Part shown: piece after piece, positions 60,701-64,000 of the stretch | Layout of the letters: each line of letters begins with the position of its first letter | How positions within the stretch are numbered: the stretch's first letter is position 1 | NCBI RefSeq assembly: GCF_009730915.1 | Contig: NC_052484.1 | Coordinates: forward strand, 5,640,021-5,704,020 | Length of the DNA: 64,000 bases | Reading direction: 5' to 3' | Source: Dioscorea cayenensis subsp. rotundata | Lineage: Eukaryota > Streptophyta > Magnoliopsida > Dioscoreales > Dioscoreaceae | Translations under genes and position numbers: made by a program | Notes under the pieces: model-generated | Database searches by the model: none | What the model saw: the letters and a program-made list of their open reading frames with translations, nothing else | Told to the model about the DNA's origin: nothing

Positions 60701-61246
60701 TTTCCACTATGTTGACTTATGGGATAACAACAAGATCTCTCTAGCTCACTAGAGGAGTACATGCAAAGAACATGAATTTCACAAGAAAAAAGAGATTCAA
60801 CACTCATACATCATCCATACACTAGGATGGTTCACAAAAGGACCTTAAGGAATGAGAGTTGAGGGATCAAACCAAAGGATTAGGAGAGATCCGGCGATGA
60901 AGCCTTCCAATCTTGCCTTCTCCAAGAACCCTAGCTCCTCCTTCTCTTCCTTAGATTATTCTTCTTTTTCCCTAAAAAACCATGAATAGTCACACCCTCA
61001 TTCTCATCAAAGATGAGAGCATTTACCCTTGTGAAATTCCCTTTAAGTCCTCCTCCATAAGTCAACATAGCTTCATTTTTTTTTTTTTAAACATGGTCCA
61101 ACCCAACAAATGGGCTGGACCCAACAAGAATTTTGTGCCTCACTAATATATCTCCATGCAATATCTTTTTTTTGTCGAATATGTGCACCGGTTGTATTTG
61201 ATTGCACTTCATTTGACGGTGCCGATTCCGTTTCGGTGGTATCCAT
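57775..61246 (-). pseudogene. hAT transposase 2, BED finger / DUF659 / dimerisation domain
   Basis: It starts MDTTETESAPSNEV. The BED finger (KKDIAWRYISEAQNS, then ICTFCHKQNAGGG, INRMKQHLA) is split by a solo LTR. It continues, across several single-base frame changes, with GSKGNVDSCKYVP, DMSIAMWFYHACIPLNAI, LINFLVYSPKGISFIKSVDA, an uninterrupted 252-residue block (IAEMTTVHSLAILTSK...DENFWRNCLIMVKIMGPLIR...HVLAYWLNPAFQF), an intron, the dimerisation block LAIRILSQTASSFGCEHNWS, and an acidic tail (YDPIDYECIDK, EEDDNAMIDVG) ending before TAA at 57775. Close relative of hAT element 1 on the other strand. Confidence 0.85.
60223..61126. mobile_element. Solo LTR, 904 bp, inside the hAT BED-finger exon
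   Basis: It starts TGTTGGGGTTTAAACG and ends GGACCCAACA, flanked by the perfect 5-bp duplication AGAAT (60218-60222, 61127-61131). Removing it and one AGAAT rejoins AQNS to QGKK in the transposase frame. Near its left end are two tandem units of about 95 bp with CACTGTAGCA, TGCGGGCGCA or GCGCCCGCAT, and CCGTGAAG then TCACTGG. No internal region remains. Its TG..CA ends are themselves inverted, so transcription direction is uncertain. Confidence 0.9.
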
Positions 61247-62668
61247 TTTGTTGTATCCTAGACTAGAATTAGAAGAAAGAAAAATTAAATAAATAAATAT
61301 ATCTTGAGCCATTCATTCAAGTAATCAAACAAAAAACTTCACTAATATACTACACAGAATGAACAATTTAGCAAAGAAGTGCTCTTCAACATCCTGCAAC
61401 TTTATTCTCCAATTCATCTACAATAAAATTTCCTTTCTTTTCCACCCAATCTTAGTTCACGCTAATAATCAAAATCAATGAAAATGAAAAACTTGAGCAA
61501 TTAGTTCATAAATTGGACAACTGAAGATAGAAAAAGAACATCCAATTACTACAAAGCACTAAATTTCATGCTCTTCAACATTCAGTAACTTCAAAGTACA
61601 TAAATGCCATGCTCTTCAACATCCAATGACTTTATTAGCCAATCAATCAACAATAAAATTTCCATTAGCTCACACTAATCAATCAATAAAATTTCCTTTA
61701 ATTCATGCCAATAATCAAAATCAATCCAAAAACACAAAAATGAGTAGAAAACAAAGAGCAAAGAACATCCAACAACTTCAAAGTATTCAAAAATTCCATT
61801 CTCTTTGTCATCCAATAACTTTATTTTCTAATCAATTAACATCACAAATCCCTTTTCTTTCCTCACAATCTTCAACTCATACCAAGTTACCAACACATAA
61901 TCAAAACCCAAAAATCACAAGGCAATTCATTTAAATATCAAAGAACTCACATTCCCTCGAACTTAAAAACCAAAAAAACACAAACTACAACAAAAAAACA
62001 AAATCAACGCCCCCACCCAAAAGAAATAAAAAGAAATAAAACACTAAATCACAAGCCAATTCATTTAAAAATTTTTAAACAACAAAGAACTCACATTTCC
62101 CGAACTTCAAAACTAAAAAAACACAAACTAAAACCAAAAAAAACAAAAAGAATGAATCAATAAAACAACAACAACGTTACAACAACATGAAATAACTAAA
62201 AAAAGAAAAAAAGAAAAAAAGAGATCTAGATCTAGGGTTTTCGCTTTTTGAGTCACCTCCGCGGTGGTCCGGTGATGGTCCCGGTGGCTATCGGCGGCTA
62301 CTAAGGTGGCTATCGGAGGTCCGATGATGGTCCGGTGGGGAGAGGCTCGGCCAAAGAGGGAAGCTACGGAGACGGGTGGAGAAGAGGCTTATAGTTACGA
62401 CTAAGTCTCTCTTTTATTTTTTTGATAAAAAAACAAAAACCAAAAAAATAGCTGAACCGGGTTTTTGACTGAGTCCCGGTCAAACCGCCGGTTCACCGGT
62501 TTTGAGTGGGTTTGACCGGTTCAAGTTTTGGTCAACATTTAATAGAAACCCTGGATCGGATCGCGACCCTGTTCCCCGGGTTTGCCGGTCGGACCGGCCT
62601 GTCCGGTCCGGGTTTAAAAACATTGATGTATACCAATGCTTGAGTAGTGCAGTGATAAGACACTCAGC

Positions 62669-62736
62669 CAGTGGCGGAGCTAGGGATGGGCAAAGGGGGG
62701 GGGCCATGCATGGCTCCCTCGGTTTTTTATCTTTTA

Positions 62737-62768
<32 letters not shown>

Positions 62769-63268
62769 CAAATTAATGCATATAATATAATAATAATATT
62801 TTTTTAAAAAAATCTTTGTGAAAATTTTATTGTTTTAGCTTTAATATTTTACAAATTGATTTATATAGTTTTTATTTAGTATTTTTGGCAAAAATCTATT
62901 GTTTGATTTTTTTTTACAAATTAGTATATATAGTCTAAACTATTATAATTTTAGATAAACGTATTTATAAAATTTTATTGTTTAGTCTTTTGATATTTAA
63001 TAAATTAGTTTTATAGTAACAATTTTTTTTTGTAAAATTTATTATGCAATAACTTGATTTCGAAAAAATTATTATATATATGCTATTTAAAAAAGTATAA
63101 TTTTACAAAAATATTTATAAAATCTAATATTTTCTTCATTCAATTTTTTACTTGTCCTCTAAAAATTTTTTTATCTCTTTTTGAAATTTTTTTTGGCCCC
63201 CTAAAAAAGTTTCTCTCTTTGAAAATTTTTTTGTCCCCCATAAAAAAAAATTCTTGGCTCCGCCCCTA
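62669..63268. mobile_element. hAT-type MITE, 600 bp
   Basis: The left end CAGTGGCGGAGCTAGGGATG and the complement of the right end TAGGGGCGGAGCCAAGAATT are the well-known plant hAT terminus. A perfect 8-bp target duplication CACTCAGC lies at 62661-62668 and 63269-63276. AT-rich interior, no coding region. It lies only 27 bp beyond the target duplication of hAT element 2. Confidence 0.93.
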
Positions 63269-63276
63269 CACTCAGC

Positions 63277-63376
63277 AATGCATGGGATCTAGTAGAACTA
63301 TTCATGCATTGTTTATTGGGATCTAGTACTATAAAGCAATGCTCATTCACTGCTCATTGATTTTAGTGTGGGTCCC
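63277..63376. other. Short intergenic spacer
   Basis: Contains two GGGATCTAGTA repeats (63286-63296, 63318-63328) around a T-rich core. Nothing else seen. Confidence 0.5.
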
Positions 63377-63707
63377 TGTTAGAGTGAATCTTATTATTGC
63401 ATTTAGGACCCTATGTTATTTATATATTACATTTAGGCATTGTTGCATTTATGCATTTAAGTTTGCAGTTATGACCCTCCTTGTTTTATAAATTGCATTT
63501 GTATTTAAAATTATGTTAGGATTATGTTTAGATAAGTTTGTTAGTTTGAATCTGTTTAGTTTCTTGGTGGCTAAGTAATTTAGTTTGAATTCAATTATCA
63601 ATATCAATATAAAAGATAGAAAGGTGGGGAGTTTTGGTGGACCGTGTCAAAAATATTCTCTTCTTCTTTGATTGCTCTTTGTGTTTTTTCTCTGTTTATT
63701 CCTAACA
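63377..63707 (+). mobile_element. 5' LTR of a Copia element
   Basis: It starts TGTTAGAGTGAATC and ends TATTCCTAACA, 331 bp, directly followed by a primer-binding site. AATATAAAAGATAG at about 63607-63620 is a plausible TATA region. The element runs off the right edge, so the target duplication cannot be checked; the left flank is GTCCC. Confidence 0.85.
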
Positions 63708-63709
63708 TT

Positions 63710-63721
63710 TGGTACCAGAGC
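63710..63721 (+). promoter_or_regulatory. Primer-binding site (initiator Met-tRNA type)
   Basis: TGGTACCAGAGC, two bases after the LTR end, matches the plant Copia primer site TGGTATCAGAGC with one change. Confidence 0.85.
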
Positions 63722-63747
63722 AAGGTTCGGAGTAGACACCAAAGATC

Positions 63748-64000
63748 ATGTCAGGTTCATCATCAAAGAGTGAAACAACCGTCGGTACGACATCATTGAA
63801 GGCTCCAACAAGAGACGGGACGGTGACCCTCCAGTATCCGTTGCTCACGAAGAGCAATTACTCGGCGTGGGCACTCAAGATGAAGGTGTACATGCGTGCG
63901 CAAGGTGTGTGGGATGCTATTGAGCCTATTGATCCGAAGGAAGAGATAGAGACGAGTAAGGATTAGATGGCCCATGCTGCCATCTATCAGGGTATTAGCG
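63748..64000 (+). pseudogene. Copia gag, N-terminal part, cut by the window edge
   Basis: It begins MSGSSSKSETTVGTTSLKAP and contains YPLLTKSNYSAWALKMKVYM, RAQGVWDAIEP, the conserved start of plant Copia gag proteins (DUF4219/UBN2 type). An in-frame TAG at 63964-63966 replaces a codon between D and MAHAAIYQ, after which the frame continues to the end of the window. One stop only, so the element is young or the stop recent. Confidence 0.82.

Larger units (their letters stand above)
57288..62625 (-). mobile_element. hAT element 2 (BED/DUF659 type), complete termini
   Basis: Both ends begin CAATGTTTTTAAA followed by T or C and then CCGGACC, a 21-bp inverted repeat with one mismatch. A perfect 8-bp target duplication ATGTATAC lies at 57280-57287 and 62626-62633. 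The length is 5338 bp including a solo LTR (60223-61126). GC-rich subterminal regions contain repeated GACCGG/CCGGTC motifs. The transposase has frameshifts, so it is not autonomous now. Confidence 0.93.

Overview
The window is nuclear DNA of a flowering plant. The evidence is a five-exon actin gene with the usual plant intron positions and leader intron, a BolA2 gene, a GT-gamma-type trihelix gene, a WAT1-like transporter gene, GT-AG introns of about 70-180 bp, and a dense AT-rich background of Copia, LINE, hAT, PIF/Harbinger and Mutator-like sequence. I could not settle whether it is a monocot or a dicot. No bacterial, organellar, rRNA, tRNA or CRISPR feature was seen.

Four genes look intact: actin (+, 3278-4689, leader intron from 1950), BOLA2 (-, 7546-7991), a single-exon trihelix factor (+, 41387-42733) and a seven-exon EamA/WAT1-related transporter (-, 45825-47566). 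They share no pathway and are separated by repeats.

Layout: 0-1.6 kb holds low complexity and an LTR-like fragment. 1.6-8.1 kb holds actin and BOLA2, with a degenerate triplication downstream of BOLA2. 9.4-12 kb is a transposon-like segment carrying LRR and formin FH2 fragments. 12.5-19 kb is a nest of LTR-like sequence, interrupted by about 4.3 kb that carries type-B response-regulator and sterol methyltransferase fragments. 19-31 kb is a nested transposon stack: a Copia scrap, then a PIF/Harbinger element split by a TTF-type hAT, next to a second hAT. 30.8-34 kb holds broken exons of TRAPPC12 (split by a solo LTR) and of a BEACH/WD40 protein. 34.9-37.1 kb is a 5'-truncated Copia. 37.1-37.7 kb is a diverged copy of the actin leader intron. 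38.8-40.7 kb is a tandem duplication with a 1-kb insertion. 40.7-47.6 kb holds the trihelix and WAT1 genes with a 5'-truncated LINE between them. 49-54.6 kb holds inverted-repeat elements. 57.3-62.6 kb is a hAT with both termini and an 8-bp target duplication, itself split by a solo LTR. 62.7-63.3 kb is a small hAT-type MITE. From 63.4 kb the 5' end of a Copia element runs off the window.

No new multi-gene system is apparent. The value lies in the insertion history. Many target-site duplications can be read directly, interrupted reading frames rejoin exactly across several insertions, six host-gene fragments lie in transposon-rich DNA, and an actin intron copy sits 35 kb from its source.
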